Positions 18,599 to 28,346 of a stretch of 63,205 nucleotides of DNA are shown here, one piece after another. The position numbers and the translations under genes were made by a program. Origin of the DNA: Myxococcales bacterium (GTDB lineage Bacteria; Myxococcota_A; Polyangia; Polyangiales; Ga0077539); assembly GCA_013298625.1 (NCBI GenBank), contig JAAFIF010000055.1, forward strand, positions 1 to 63,205, written 5' to 3'. Every line of letters starts with the position of its first letter. Positions within the stretch are counted from its first letter, which is position 1. The notes under the pieces are model-generated. The model had not been told where the DNA came from and searched no databases. It was given only the letters and a program-made list of their open reading frames with translations.

Positions 18599-20800
18599 AT
18601 GGCGACCCGTCGAATCACCGCGTATTTCGCTGGGCAAGCCGCGGCCGACCGCGCCGCGCTGCTGATGCGCGTCGAGCAGCGCACCGAGACGACGCTCACA
18701 GGCGATGCCGAGGACCGGGCGATCGAGGTGTTTCGCGAGCGGTTCTCGGCCCGCGTGCGAGTGTTCGAGCCACCTGCGCAACGCGCGGCGTCGCTGCTGT
18801 CGCGCGACGATCGATCTCTCGCTCGAAGCGGACCAGGGGACTACGTCATCGAGACGATCGGACCGCTGACCGACACACGCGAAGACGAGCTCGCCGAGCG
18901 AGACACCGTCGTGCTCGAAGCGCTCGGGCCATCGCGAGCGCTTGTCCGGCTCGGCGACGGCGATCCGTCGGCGCTGCGTCGCGTTTCGTGGATCGTCAGC
19001 GTGTTGCCCGCGACCGCCGGGCGACCGCTCGCGCTGCTCGGGTCCGAGCTTCGCCCGCGCGAGCCCTTGCCGCAGACGCTCTACGAAATCGCGATTCGCG
19101 AGGGATTCGACAGCGAGCTCGTTCGGCGCGCCGTCGAGGACATCGGCGGTGAGGTCTACGCCGTCACGACGCGCAAGGTGCGTGCGGTGCTCGATGACGA
19201 GCAGGCGCGCAGGGTCGTCGACGTGCGCGGGGTGCTGCTCGTCGAGCGCTACGTCGCGCCGCGCGTGAACAACGACCGCGCGCGCGCGCTGGGCACCGTC
19301 GATCGAGCGAGTTCGAAGGCGAGCGTCGAGCTCGATGGAGCATCGCAGCGCGTAGGAATCGCCGACACGGGGGTCAACCTCGAGCACGCAGCGCTGGGGC
19401 ACGCCATCCAGAAGAGCCTCGTGTTCGAGCTCGTGCACAAGGGTCCCGACGACGACGACGACCCCGACGGGCACGGGACGCACGTCGCAGGCACGATCGT
19501 CGGCAGCGGCACGGACAGCAAGAAGAACGCGCTGAGAGGCATGGCTCCGCGCGCGACGTTGGTCGTGCAAGCGCTCGCGGGCGAAGGAAAGAACCTCCAG
19601 GGATTGCCTGACGATCTTCGCGCGCTGTTCGAGCAGGCGTACGCGGCGGGCGTACGGGTGCACAACAACTCGTGGGCCTCCGACGTGCGCGGCGCGTATA
19701 CGCACGCCTCACGGGAGGTCGACGAGTTCGTCGCACAGAACCGAGACATGTTGATCGTGTTCGCGTCGGGCAACGACGAGCGCGACATCGCGCGATCGGG
19801 CGACAAGAAGTGGAAGCGAGAGACCGCGAGCGTCGGCGCTCCGGGCACGGCGAAGAACGCGCTGACCGTCGGCGCGCACCGCAGCGACCGAACAACAGGA
19901 GGCTGGGCGGACAAGCGCTACGGAACGACCTGGAAGAAGCGATTTCGCCCGCCGACCTCGACGCAGACGATCTCGGGCGACCGCGAAGAGCTCGCGGCGT
20001 TCAGCGGTCGCGGCCCTGCAGACGGAGAGAGAGTCAAACCCGAGCTCGTCGCCGTCGGGACCACGGTCGCCTCGACGTCGTTCGTCGAAGTGTGGCGTCG
20101 ACAAGTGGGCTACGAGACGCCCGGCCCGAGCGACTCGCGAGGCTACGGATTCAAGAGCGGAACGAGCATGGCCGCCCCCGTCGTGACCGGCGCCGCGGTG
20201 CTCGTTCGTCAGTACTACGTCGACCTTCGCAAACACGACGCTCCGAGCGCGGCGCTCTTGAAAGCGACGCTGATCAACGGCGCCCGCCCCCTGCACGGAA
20301 CGAGCGCGCGCGATCGCTCCGGCGCGCTGCACATCCCCAACGACCGACAGGGTTTCGGCGCGCTGGATCTCGACCGATCGCTTCCTCTCGAAGGGCGACG
20401 AAAGCTCGCGTTTCGCGACGACTGGCGGTCCGAGTCCGACTGGCTTCGTCGCTCGGAGACCCACGATTGGACGCTCGACGTGGTCGAAGAGGACACCGAG
20501 CTCTTGCTCGCGCTCGTTCACACGGACCCTCCCGGCAAGGGGCTCGTGCACGGGCTCACGTTTCAAGCGCTGACGGACGGCGCGATCGTGGCGGTCGGCA
20601 ACGAGCAAGCGCGCGCGTCGATGAACGCCCCGGACCACAAGAACAACGCGCAGGTCATTCGCATCCCGCGCGCGCGAGGGCGCTACGTGCTGCGCGTGGC
20701 CTTCGAGAAGGGCCCGAAGAGCGCGCGGCAGGACTACGCCCTCGTCGCGGTGGGGCACCTCGCGACCGACGAGCTTCAGCGAGAGCGCTCTTCGCGCTGA
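18599..20800 (+). CDS. Subtilisin-like (S8) serine protease
   Basis: 733 residues with a complete triad: IADTGVNLEH (Asp256), DGHGTHVAGT (His292), SGTSMAAP (Ser523), plus the oxyanion Asn region HNNSWAS. An N-terminal extension of about 225 residues lacks a signal peptide and looks like a propeptide or recognition domain; a C-terminal beta-rich domain of about 150 residues follows the catalytic core. Without a secretion signal it probably acts in the cytoplasm, unusual for S8 enzymes and in keeping with a defence effector, perhaps activated by the CHAT protease encoded just upstream. Confidence 0.88.
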   Translation: MATRRITAYFAGQAAADRAALLMRVEQRTETTLTGDAEDRAIEVFRERFSARVRVFEPPAQRAASLLSRDDRSLARSGPGDYVIETIGPLTDTREDELAERDTVVLEALGPSRALVRLGDGDPSALRRVSWIVSVLPATAGRPLALLGSELRPREPLPQTLYEIAIREGFDSELVRRAVEDIGGEVYAVTTRKVRAVLDDEQARRVVDVRGVLLVERYVAPRVNNDRARALGTVDRASSKASVELDGASQRVGIADTGVNLEHAALGHAIQKSLVFELVHKGPDDDDDPDGHGTHVAGTIVGSGTDSKKNALRGMAPRATLVVQALAGEGKNLQGLPDDLRALFEQAYAAGVRVHNNSWASDVRGAYTHASREVDEFVAQNRDMLIVFASGNDERDIARSGDKKWKRETASVGAPGTAKNALTVGAHRSDRTTGGWADKRYGTTWKKRFRPPTSTQTISGDREELAAFSGRGPADGERVKPELVAVGTTVASTSFVEVWRRQVGYETPGPSDSRGYGFKSGTSMAAPVVTGAAVLVRQYYVDLRKHDAPSAALLKATLINGARPLHGTSARDRSGALHIPNDRQGFGALDLDRSLPLEGRRKLAFRDDWRSESDWLRRSETHDWTLDVVEEDTELLLALVHTDPPGKGLVHGLTFQALTDGAIVAVGNEQARASMNAPDHKNNAQVIRIPRARGRYVLRVAFEKGPKSARQDYALVAVGHLATDELQRERSSR

Positions 20801-20849
20801 GCTTTGTCAGAGCAAACGGTCGGCCTTGCCTCGTGGTAGGTCAGAGAGC

Positions 20850-21317
20850 ATGGACATCCCCAAGAGCCCCTACGTCGCGTTGTACGGCAGCAATTCGGGC
20901 GATTGGCGCAAGGCGGTCACCCCAGCGCTCGACGCCGCGAACATCCCCTGGTTCGACCCCACCAACGACGAGTGGAACGGGATCGACTGGCACAACGGCG
21001 ACGCCCTCCAAGCGAAGATCGACCGCCTGGTGAAGCGCGAGCAAGACGCGCTCTTGGGCGCGCGCTGCGCGATCTGGCACATGGGCAAGCGCATCATCGA
21101 GGCCGGCGTGGACACGGGCAAGACCACGGAGGCGTTCGCGTCCCGACTCGAGCTCGGCGTGCTGCTCGGACGCGGCTTGAAAACGTGGGTCGTCGTCGAG
21201 GACGACGTCACCGGGCGCAACTACCTGCGCGCCGCGGTCGCAGCGCACCCGAGCGCGGCGCTCTGCGCGAGCGATCGGGAGGCGGCAGAGCGAGCGATCG
21301 CGTGGTGGCGGGGGTAG
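20850..21317 (+). CDS. Nucleoside 2-deoxyribosyltransferase-like protein
   Basis: 155 residues from the ATG at 20850; an earlier TTG at 20826 is less likely. It opens with YVALYGSNSGDWRK and ends with SRLELGVLLGRGLKTWVVVED, matching the beta-alpha pattern of the Nuc_deoxyrib_tr superfamily (a conserved E-x-G helix followed by a hydrophobic strand). Relatives cleave N-glycosidic bonds of nucleotides or serve as nucleotide-binding sensors alongside TIR and SLOG domains. It closes the five-gene cassette, 49 bp after the protease. A nucleotide-derived signal or NAD-like cleavage is possible but only inferred. Confidence 0.6.
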   Translation: MDIPKSPYVALYGSNSGDWRKAVTPALDAANIPWFDPTNDEWNGIDWHNGDALQAKIDRLVKREQDALLGARCAIWHMGKRIIEAGVDTGKTTEAFASRLELGVLLGRGLKTWVVVEDDVTGRNYLRAAVAAHPSAALCASDREAAERAIAWWRG

Positions 21318-21594
21318 GGCCGGGCCGCACGCGAGGAGTCGCGGGTCGAGCGTCATCGGCATGCCCGCGGCTGCGCCCCCGACACTGGGCAAACAACCCT
21401 CGGGCTCGGACCTCGTTCGCCGACTCGGCGCGCGGCGCAGCTACGACGCGCCCGCCTCCAAACCACCGGCGGCAACGTGCGATTTCGTCAGCGCGGACAC
21501 CGCGACGAACGCAACACTCGCGCGATCCGCTGAGCCACGTGATCCTGCGACAATGGCCGTCAACGCGCAGCGTCCATCGCAGCACGAATCGCGC

Positions 21595-21600
21595 TACACT
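21595..21600 (+). promoter_or_regulatory. Putative -10 element close to the helicase-PLD operon start
   Basis: TACACT sits 11 bp before the ATG at 21612 with no ribosome-binding site between, so the transcript would have a leader of only a few bases. No good -35 is seen. The region 21318-21611 shows no gene and no other feature that I can support. Confidence 0.3.
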
Positions 21601-21611
21601 CTCTTCTTCGA

Positions 21612-22988
21612 ATGCAATGGCTCTCGATCGAGCGCCCCGAACGCGCGCTCTGGTGGACTGCGCCAGCGCCGGCAGCGAGCGAGCTCGCAACGGAAGATCC
21701 GCTCGCGCTCGACTACATAGCACAACAACTCGGGCTGCTGATGTTGCCCGCGATCACGACGCGCTCGACCCGGGCGCAAGCGTTCGCCATGGTGCTCTAT
21801 GGCCTCGCGCTCGCAGAGCGAGCGGTCGCGCACTACGGACTGCCGAATACCGACGACTCGCGTCGGCGTCTCTTCGAGCAGTGGGAGCGGTTCTGGGCGC
21901 TCGCGACGCTCGAATTCAAGAAAGGGATGCCCCGCGGCGACTGGGACACGATGCGCGGCATTCGCGGCGTCAAAGCCAACTGGAAGGCGAGCGGCTCATC
22001 CCTTCCGCTGCGTTTCAAGATGATCTCTCGCCAGCAAGAGCTGGGAAACCTGGGCGCATACCTCGTCCCCTTGCGCCGCGCGGGGCTCGTCGCCGATGGG
22101 ACGCTGCGGCCGACCCCCGCGGCGCACGAGATCATCGAGAATTTCTGGGACGAACGGCGCGAGCGAGACCAAGTCGGTCGCTATCACGATTACGCGCTCG
22201 TCGCGCTCGATCCCGCGCGGATCAATCTCGAGCGCAAGCACGGTTCGCTCACGCTCGCCGCCGTTGGAGAGCGCAGCCGACTGCTCTCGCTCATCGAACG
22301 CAAGCGAACCGAACAACAAGGCCGACTCAACGCGGCGTTGTTCGATCGCAACTCCGATCCCAATTCGCGCCGCATCGGGCAGCTCGTCTGCGCCGCCGCC
22401 CAACGGGACATCACCGAACCGTCGCGCGTTCTCGACGAGGCGATCGCCGGCACGCTCGGCGAGCTCGATCAACCGCTGCGCGACCTGCTCATCACCGCCC
22501 GCGCGTTCGGCGCCCTGATGCAACACCTGCTCAACACGTTCGATCGCCTCTATCACTACGTGGACACTCACGGATGGGTCGTGGATGCCGCGGCGGCGAG
22601 CCGAGCGGTCTTCGACGACGACACGCTGAGAGCCCTTCGAGACACGGCACGAGCGCTCATCGTGGCGCCGAGAGTCGGGGATCTACGAAGATTTCCTTCG
22701 CACGGCGCAGCCTGCCTCCGGCTCGCGAGCGCGCTCAGCGAGGCGCAGTCCGAGCACGCGCTGCGACTGCTGCTCGAGTACCACGCCGATGTGCAACGCG
22801 ACCGCCGCCGAGGCGCTGGCTGGATCCGCGAAGACAGCCACAGGCTCGTGCTGGTCGTGACGTCGTACACGTCCAAGCCAAAGGCGCTGCGATTTCCGTC
22901 GTTCAAGCTCGACGCCGTTCGCACGCTCCTGACCGACGTAGGCCGACTGCCGTTTACCAGCGCAACAGCGGCAGAGGTGCCAACGTGA
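21612..22988 (+). CDS. Unknown protein of helicase-PLD operon
   Basis: 458 residues that I do not recognise. It is mostly alpha-helical and cytosolic, with no transmembrane segment, P-loop or nuclease motif. A conserved-looking N-terminal stretch reads LDYIAQQLGLLMLPAITTR and then RLFEQWERFWALATLEFKKG. A middle segment (LVPLRRAGLVADGTLRPTPAA) could be a winged-helix-like turn. Its stop overlaps the next start as GTGA, so it is translationally coupled to the PLD-fold protein. By position it may be the recognition or adaptor subunit of a three-gene complex with the helicase. Confidence 0.75.
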   Translation: MQWLSIERPERALWWTAPAPAASELATEDPLALDYIAQQLGLLMLPAITTRSTRAQAFAMVLYGLALAERAVAHYGLPNTDDSRRRLFEQWERFWALATLEFKKGMPRGDWDTMRGIRGVKANWKASGSSLPLRFKMISRQQELGNLGAYLVPLRRAGLVADGTLRPTPAAHEIIENFWDERRERDQVGRYHDYALVALDPARINLERKHGSLTLAAVGERSRLLSLIERKRTEQQGRLNAALFDRNSDPNSRRIGQLVCAAAQRDITEPSRVLDEAIAGTLGELDQPLRDLLITARAFGALMQHLLNTFDRLYHYVDTHGWVVDAAAASRAVFDDDTLRALRDTARALIVAPRVGDLRRFPSHGAACLRLASALSEAQSEHALRLLLEYHADVQRDRRRGAGWIREDSHRLVLVVTSYTSKPKALRFPSFKLDAVRTLLTDVGRLPFTSATAAEVPT

Positions 22989-25162
22989 AGATCGAAGAGC
23001 AGCGCCTCGTCGACCAGGGACTCGCCTCCAACGAGCCGTGCATCGGAGCAGCGTTCTGCACGTACACGTTCGATCCAGCGTTTTTCGAGGAGAGCGTCCT
23101 GCGCGCGGTGCTTCAGCTCGAATCCGACCCCGTCGAGGACGCTGCCCGCTATCACGAAGAAGCGCGAGCGGCGCTCAAGCGCATCCCCGTCGCGTGCGTG
23201 ATCGATGGCAGTGTCCTGCGCGGCGGAAGGCGGCTTCCCTACGACGTTCACGTCGTAAGAGGCCGCACGTATCACCCCAAGGTCTACCTGGTTCTCTACG
23301 AGTCCGAAGCGCGCCTCGCCGTGGGCTCGGGCAACCTCACGCGCAGCGGGATCGAGCAAAATACCGAGCTCTTCTTCGTCCGTCGCCTCCGCTACGATCA
23401 CCGCCCCGACGCCGTGATCTTGCGCGCCGTCTCGACGTTCTTGTCACAATCGAAGAAGCTCGCCCGCGCCGAGGGTGCGCAGCTCGACCTTGTGCGAAAG
23501 ACGATCACGAATCGAGTCGGCTCCACCGTAGACGACCGCGAGGCGCCCGCCGAAGCGCGCTTCGTGACGACGTTTGGCGAGAGCTTGATCGAGCAGATCT
23601 CGCGCGCCCTCCCCGACAAAGCCACCATCACCAGGATCGGCGTCCTCGCCCCCTTCTACGAACACGACGACCACCACGCGGCTGACTCCGTCGAAGGCGT
23701 CGACTCGATCCTCGCCACGCTCGCGACGCTTCGACCGACGGACAATCTGGCCGTAGACGTCGCGGTTCCTTGGGACGACGCCGCGGTGATCGCGCCCGAT
23801 CAACCCGAGTCCGCTGCGCTCGATGAAGGTCGACTCTGGGCGTGGCGACGCAAACAAGCCGACGGCGTCGAGCGCGTCGACTACGTCACCATCCACGAGG
23901 CGAAAACGCAGCGAGTGCGCGCAGTCGACGCCCACGGTCGCGGGATCTATCTCGATCGCGCGGAGGTCGAAGCGGCGATCCTCGACCATTCGCTCTGGCC
24001 GCTGAGCCGACCGCAAGTCTTCGCGCCGGCCAAGATCCTCGGCGCGATCGCGCGCACGTTCACGCTGCAGCTCTGGTTGCACCCAACGACGCAGCGCGCC
24101 CTCACGATTCAACGCCGCCCGCTGCACGCCAAGCTCGTCACGATCACCGCTCGCGAGCGAGGCAAGACGCACACGCTCGTGCTGATGGGATCTGCCAACG
24201 CGTCGAAGAGCGCGCTCGGGCGGCCCGTCGAACAGCGGGGCAACGTCGAGGCAGGCGTTCTCTTGCGCCTCGACGGAGAGGCTCGACTCCACGAGCTGCT
24301 CCCCTCGCTCGTCGCCCACACGCTCGACGGAGTGCTGCTCGTCGAGCGGCCAGCCATCGAGCACGGAGTCGATCTGTCTGCATGGATTCGAGACGCAGTC
24401 CACGACGCCACGCAGCGCACGCTCACCATCACGTGGAGCGAGCACGGCCCAGCGGCGCTCGGCGACTGGCAGCTTCGCTACTGCGACACGACGAGGCTTC
24501 ACGGCAGCGGCGCAGCCCTCACGCCGACGACGCTCGAAGACTTCGATCTCGACGCAGCCAGCGCCGAGCTGACGTTTCGCGCCGACGGCCGCGAGTGGCC
24601 TGTTCCAATCCGCGTGCTCGACCTCAGCGCGCTCCCAGACAACCCCGCGCTTGCGACGCTCGGGCTGCGCGAGCTGCTCGCGGTGCTCGGGCGTCGCGTA
24701 GGGGCTGAGCGCATCTCGACGATCCACAACACCCGAGGCGTCGCCGGGGTCAACGACGTGCTGGACGCAGTCTTTGGTGAGGGCTTCGGGCCGACCGACG
24801 TCTTCAAGGCGTGGTGGGGCATCGCTGACGAGCTCAGCAACGCGGCCACCGTCTCGGCGTTTCGCGCCAGGCTGCACGGACACCTCGGAGCGCAGCGCGT
24901 GTGGGAGCAGCTGCGCGACTGCAGTGATCGCGAGCTGTCCCAGGACGAAGTGTGGCTCTACGGCTGTGAGCTGCTTCGCGAGCTCACGCTGGTGACGATC
25001 GCGCAAGGGCCCGATCACGCAGACAAGCGCTCGTTGCTCGACGCGTTTGTGCACTCGCTGCGAACAGAACTCCGCTCGCGCGCGCCCGATCGCACCCGCC
25101 ACGCGTGGGTCGAAGACGTTGCGAAGTTCTACGGGACGGGAGCGATCGATGCCGCTCCGTGA
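22985..25162 (+). CDS. PLD-fold phosphodiesterase (two half-sites)
   Basis: 725 residues from the GTG at 22985; a longer open frame upstream is a shadow of the previous gene. Two phospholipase D half-sites are visible: YHPKVYL...VGSGNLT with His97 and Lys99, and LHAKLVT...MGSANASK with His381 and Lys383. The Asp usually five residues after the Lys is missing in the first site, as in many prokaryotic PLD-like nucleases. The C-terminal 300 residues have no recognised domain. A PLD-fold protein beside a SNF2-type helicase recalls DISARM (DrmC and DrmD), but DrmC is far smaller and the DISARM markers DrmA, DrmB and a methylase are absent. Probably a nuclease arm of a different system. Confidence 0.82.
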   Translation: MKIEEQRLVDQGLASNEPCIGAAFCTYTFDPAFFEESVLRAVLQLESDPVEDAARYHEEARAALKRIPVACVIDGSVLRGGRRLPYDVHVVRGRTYHPKVYLVLYESEARLAVGSGNLTRSGIEQNTELFFVRRLRYDHRPDAVILRAVSTFLSQSKKLARAEGAQLDLVRKTITNRVGSTVDDREAPAEARFVTTFGESLIEQISRALPDKATITRIGVLAPFYEHDDHHAADSVEGVDSILATLATLRPTDNLAVDVAVPWDDAAVIAPDQPESAALDEGRLWAWRRKQADGVERVDYVTIHEAKTQRVRAVDAHGRGIYLDRAEVEAAILDHSLWPLSRPQVFAPAKILGAIARTFTLQLWLHPTTQRALTIQRRPLHAKLVTITARERGKTHTLVLMGSANASKSALGRPVEQRGNVEAGVLLRLDGEARLHELLPSLVAHTLDGVLLVERPAIEHGVDLSAWIRDAVHDATQRTLTITWSEHGPAALGDWQLRYCDTTRLHGSGAALTPTTLEDFDLDAASAELTFRADGREWPVPIRVLDLSALPDNPALATLGLRELLAVLGRRVGAERISTIHNTRGVAGVNDVLDAVFGEGFGPTDVFKAWWGIADELSNAATVSAFRARLHGHLGAQRVWEQLRDCSDRELSQDEVWLYGCELLRELTLVTIAQGPDHADKRSLLDAFVHSLRTELRSRAPDRTRHAWVEDVAKFYGTGAIDAAP

Positions 25163-28130
25163 TCGATCTTGGCTGCGGACGTTTTTGCAGCTGGACGCCC
25201 GCTCGAACGCCGGCGCCACGGTGCCCCTCCGCGACGTCGAGCGCCAAGAGGACACGGTCCTGCGAGCGATCTCGCTGCTCGAGTCGCAGCCAGGCGTCGT
25301 GCTCGCGGATGAAGTCGGCATGGGCAAGACGTACGAGGCGCTGGGCATCATCGCGGCGTGGACCCATGATCGCCCCGACGCGCGCACGTTGATCCTCACC
25401 CCGGGCCCAGACCTCAACCGTAAGTGGGAGAAGGAGCTTCGCGCCGTCGGCGACGCGCAACGCCCTATGTACCAGGGATTTCGCGGACGATTCGGGTGCG
25501 CGTGGTCGCTGGCCGAGCTGGTCGAAACGCTGCGCTCCAACGCGATCGTGGTCGCGCCGCTCTCCGTGTTCGCCGGCAGCCGCAGCGACGCGATGCGCGC
25601 ATACCTGCTGACCGCGTGGGCCGAGAGCAAGGGGCTGAGAGGCAATCAGATCGACGCGGTCTTCAAACACTACAACAGCGCGAAGCTTCGCCGCGTCGAC
25701 TTTCGCCAACAGCGATTCCTCGACGTGTTCGACTGGAGCGTCGTCGAGCGAGCGCTCGACGCAGCGCTTCTGGCGCATCGAAAGCAAGAGAGCAGCCTCG
25801 ATGAGGCGCTCGCGGCCGAGCGCTACGCCGCGTTCGAGAACAAGCGAAGCATCGATCGGCTGCTCAGCGATCTGCGCGTCAGGCTGCTTCGACAACTCGT
25901 TCCTTCGCTGGATCTGCTCGTGATCGACGAAGCGCACAAGCTGAAGAACGAGCACTCCGTGAGGGCGAGCAGCCTTCGAGCCATGTTCGAGAAGCGCTTC
26001 GACAAAGCCCTCTTTCTCACGGCGACGCCGTTTCAGCTCAGCACCGACGAGCTGCGCAACGTGTTCGCGCTCTTCTCGCTCGCGAACACCGCGCAGGCGA
26101 CGATCGACGCGCAGGCCGATCAGCTGATCGAAGACATCCGCGCGTACAAGCGCGCATACGACGACCTCGACCGGGCGTGGTCGATGCTCGACGCCGTCGC
26201 GGCCAACGATTTTGCGGTTTTCTTCGAAGCCAACCCGTCGCTCGAGCAGGATCCCGACGATCCTTCGTTGCAAGTTGTGGTCGCGCTCGCGCGCAAGCTG
26301 TTGAACCTGAAGCGACGAGCCATCGAGCCGGCGTTTCGGTCCTGGATGATTCGAAGCTTGCGCGAGGACAAGCGAGCGTACCGAGCATCGCACCCGCGTC
26401 GACTGCGCGCCGAGGGCGGAGAAGGAGTGCCGTTCTTGCTCTACGAGCGGTTCATCGCTGAGATGTTTCGCAGCAAGGCGAGGACACACAAAGCAGCGGT
26501 GCAGATCAACATGGTCTCTTCGTTCGCCGCCGCGAGAGACGGCGCGCTGCTCTCCGATGAGACCCGCGCGGGCTTGCCGCCGAGCGTCGAGCCGTACCGC
26601 GCGCTGCTCCACCGAATCGTGAGCGGCGACAGCGCCGCGCGACGCGGGCATCCGAAGGTCCGCTACGTCGTGAAGGACGCGCTCGAAGCGGCGTTGCGCG
26701 GCGAAAAGACGCTCATCTTCTGCACGCGCGTGGCGACGCTGCGCGAGCTGAAGAACGAGATCGAAGCCGAGTGGGACCAACACGCGCTGGCGCTGTGGCG
26801 AAGAGTGTACCCAGCGATCGAGCTGTCGGAGATCTACGACCAGAGCGGCGGCGACGAGGACGAGTCGCGCCTCCGCGGAAGGCACTCGCGCCTTCGCGAT
26901 CGGTTTCAGAACGGGCGGGACGCGCTCTATCTCGCGCTGAGAGAGCGCTACGTCGCGACGCTGCTGCAAGCGACAGAGTTCGCGGCGCAGAACCTCGCCG
27001 CGATCGTGCATCGAGCGAACGCCGCACTGAAGACGATTCGAGTTCCGCTCGCGCACGCAGAGCGATTTCAGTGGTCCATCGCGAAGCGGTGCGTCGAGCA
27101 CGCGGCAGCGGCGCTATGCAAAGAGCACGGGCACACAGAGGACGCGGATCCAGACGCGCTCGAACGCCTGACCCACGCAGAGTTCATTCGCCTCGGCTTC
27201 GATCTCGAAGCGGACGACCTCGAAGCGTCTTCCGTCGGTGATCACCCGGTGCAGTGGAAGATCGAAGAAGAGCACGCGCGTGCGGTGATCGAGCCGGGGC
27301 ACCTCTGGGCTGCCCTGCGCGGAGTGATGTTCGGCCTGACGCCGGCTCTTCGCGTGCGAACCGTTGAGCAGTTCGCGCGCTACCTTGTGTCTCGGTACGT
27401 TCCTTTCATTGCAGAGCTTCTCGCGTTCGCGAAGTCCGAGGGCGTCGACGTCGAGAACATCGAGTCGCGCTCGCTCCTGCGAGCGGTCGATCGGTTCTGG
27501 TCGACGAGCGAGGGGCAGCGATGGGTGATGATCATCCGGTTGTTTCTCGAGTACGCGATCAACCTCGACGAGCAGCGACGCAAGGACGTGCTCGACGACG
27601 TTGTGAAGGCGGGCGCCATCGTGAGACACACCGTCGACGGAGACAGCCGCGAGCAGCTTCGCGAGGCGTTCAACACGCCGCTATACCCGATGATCCTCGT
27701 AGCCAACGAGGTGATGCAAGAGGGGCTAGACCTGCATCACCACTGCCGACGGGTGATCCACCACGACCTCGCGTGGAACCCCGCCCAGCTCGAGCAGCGC
27801 GTCGGACGCGTCGACCGCTTGGGTTCGCTCGTGCAGCGGCTTCGCGAAAGAGCGCCGCAGACGCGGCTGGACATCGAATTGCCCCTCGTCGCCAATACGA
27901 TCGACGAACGCCTCGAGAGGACGGTTCGCATGCGCGAGCGGTGGCTCGAGTTCTTGCTCGGCGCCGCGCCCAAGATCGAGGAGTACGGGATCGCCGACGA
28001 GCCCGCGCAGCCGCTCCCCGAGCGCTTCGCGCGCGCGCTGCAGATCGACCTCGGCCCTGGCCACGACGCGGAGGTCGATAACAGACCGGCCAAGGGCATC
28101 GAAGGTGCCCTGGCGGATCAGCGACGCTAA
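25149..28130 (+). CDS. SNF2-family helicase/translocase
   Basis: 993 residues from the ATG at 25149, overlapping the PLD gene by 14 bp. Superfamily 2 motifs are clear: LADEVGMGKTYEA with Lys60, VIDEAHKLKNEHS with Asp260-Glu-Ala-His263, FLTATPFQL, then in the C-terminal half NEVMQEGLDLHHHC and LEQRVGRVDRLGS (Gln883, Arg887, Arg890). Between the two RecA-like lobes is an insertion of about 350 residues, larger than usual. SNF2 enzymes translocate on duplex DNA; in DISARM and BREX such proteins help recognise or process incoming DNA. It is the last gene of the trio. Confidence 0.87.
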   Translation: MPLRDRSWLRTFLQLDARSNAGATVPLRDVERQEDTVLRAISLLESQPGVVLADEVGMGKTYEALGIIAAWTHDRPDARTLILTPGPDLNRKWEKELRAVGDAQRPMYQGFRGRFGCAWSLAELVETLRSNAIVVAPLSVFAGSRSDAMRAYLLTAWAESKGLRGNQIDAVFKHYNSAKLRRVDFRQQRFLDVFDWSVVERALDAALLAHRKQESSLDEALAAERYAAFENKRSIDRLLSDLRVRLLRQLVPSLDLLVIDEAHKLKNEHSVRASSLRAMFEKRFDKALFLTATPFQLSTDELRNVFALFSLANTAQATIDAQADQLIEDIRAYKRAYDDLDRAWSMLDAVAANDFAVFFEANPSLEQDPDDPSLQVVVALARKLLNLKRRAIEPAFRSWMIRSLREDKRAYRASHPRRLRAEGGEGVPFLLYERFIAEMFRSKARTHKAAVQINMVSSFAAARDGALLSDETRAGLPPSVEPYRALLHRIVSGDSAARRGHPKVRYVVKDALEAALRGEKTLIFCTRVATLRELKNEIEAEWDQHALALWRRVYPAIELSEIYDQSGGDEDESRLRGRHSRLRDRFQNGRDALYLALRERYVATLLQATEFAAQNLAAIVHRANAALKTIRVPLAHAERFQWSIAKRCVEHAAAALCKEHGHTEDADPDALERLTHAEFIRLGFDLEADDLEASSVGDHPVQWKIEEEHARAVIEPGHLWAALRGVMFGLTPALRVRTVEQFARYLVSRYVPFIAELLAFAKSEGVDVENIESRSLLRAVDRFWSTSEGQRWVMIIRLFLEYAINLDEQRRKDVLDDVVKAGAIVRHTVDGDSREQLREAFNTPLYPMILVANEVMQEGLDLHHHCRRVIHHDLAWNPAQLEQRVGRVDRLGSLVQRLRERAPQTRLDIELPLVANTIDERLERTVRMRERWLEFLLGAAPKIEEYGIADEPAQPLPERFARALQIDLGPGHDAEVDNRPAKGIEGALADQRR

Positions 28131-28346
28131 AATCGAGTCGAGCCGCGACCGCGGACAGACAAGACAACGATCGCAGTGTCCGTCGTGGCTGAGCGATCTG
28201 CCGCGCCGCGATCGAGCGTCAACCACGAGCGCACCTCGCCGACACGTCCGCACAGCAGGATCGTGATCGATCGCTTCCATGAATATCCACCACTTTATCA
28301 TGCCCCGCAATGACCGCGCAGTCTGATATATCATCAACGAAACAGC
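28131..28346 (+). promoter_or_regulatory. AT-rich promoter region with palindrome before the 611-residue protein
   Basis: In this GC-rich setting, 28279-28346 is unusually AT-rich. A perfect palindrome, TGATATATCA (28324-28333), overlaps a possible -10 (TATCAT, 28329-28334) 12 bp ahead of the GTG start. The palindrome could be an operator or just part of the promoter. No ribosome site is visible. Confidence 0.35.

Noticed and set aside
20903..22984. 694-residue N-terminal extension of the PLD protein
   Set aside because: It overlaps two other genes in another frame and is Arg-rich low-complexity; the GTG at 22985 coupled to the upstream stop is the real start.
21612..28130. Classical DISARM
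   Set aside because: No DrmA, DrmB or methylase gene, and the PLD protein is about three times the DrmC size.
28190..28206. Sigma-54 promoter before the 611-residue protein
   Set aside because: TGGC and TGC are present, but GG and GC are 11 bp apart instead of 10, and the rest of the consensus fails.
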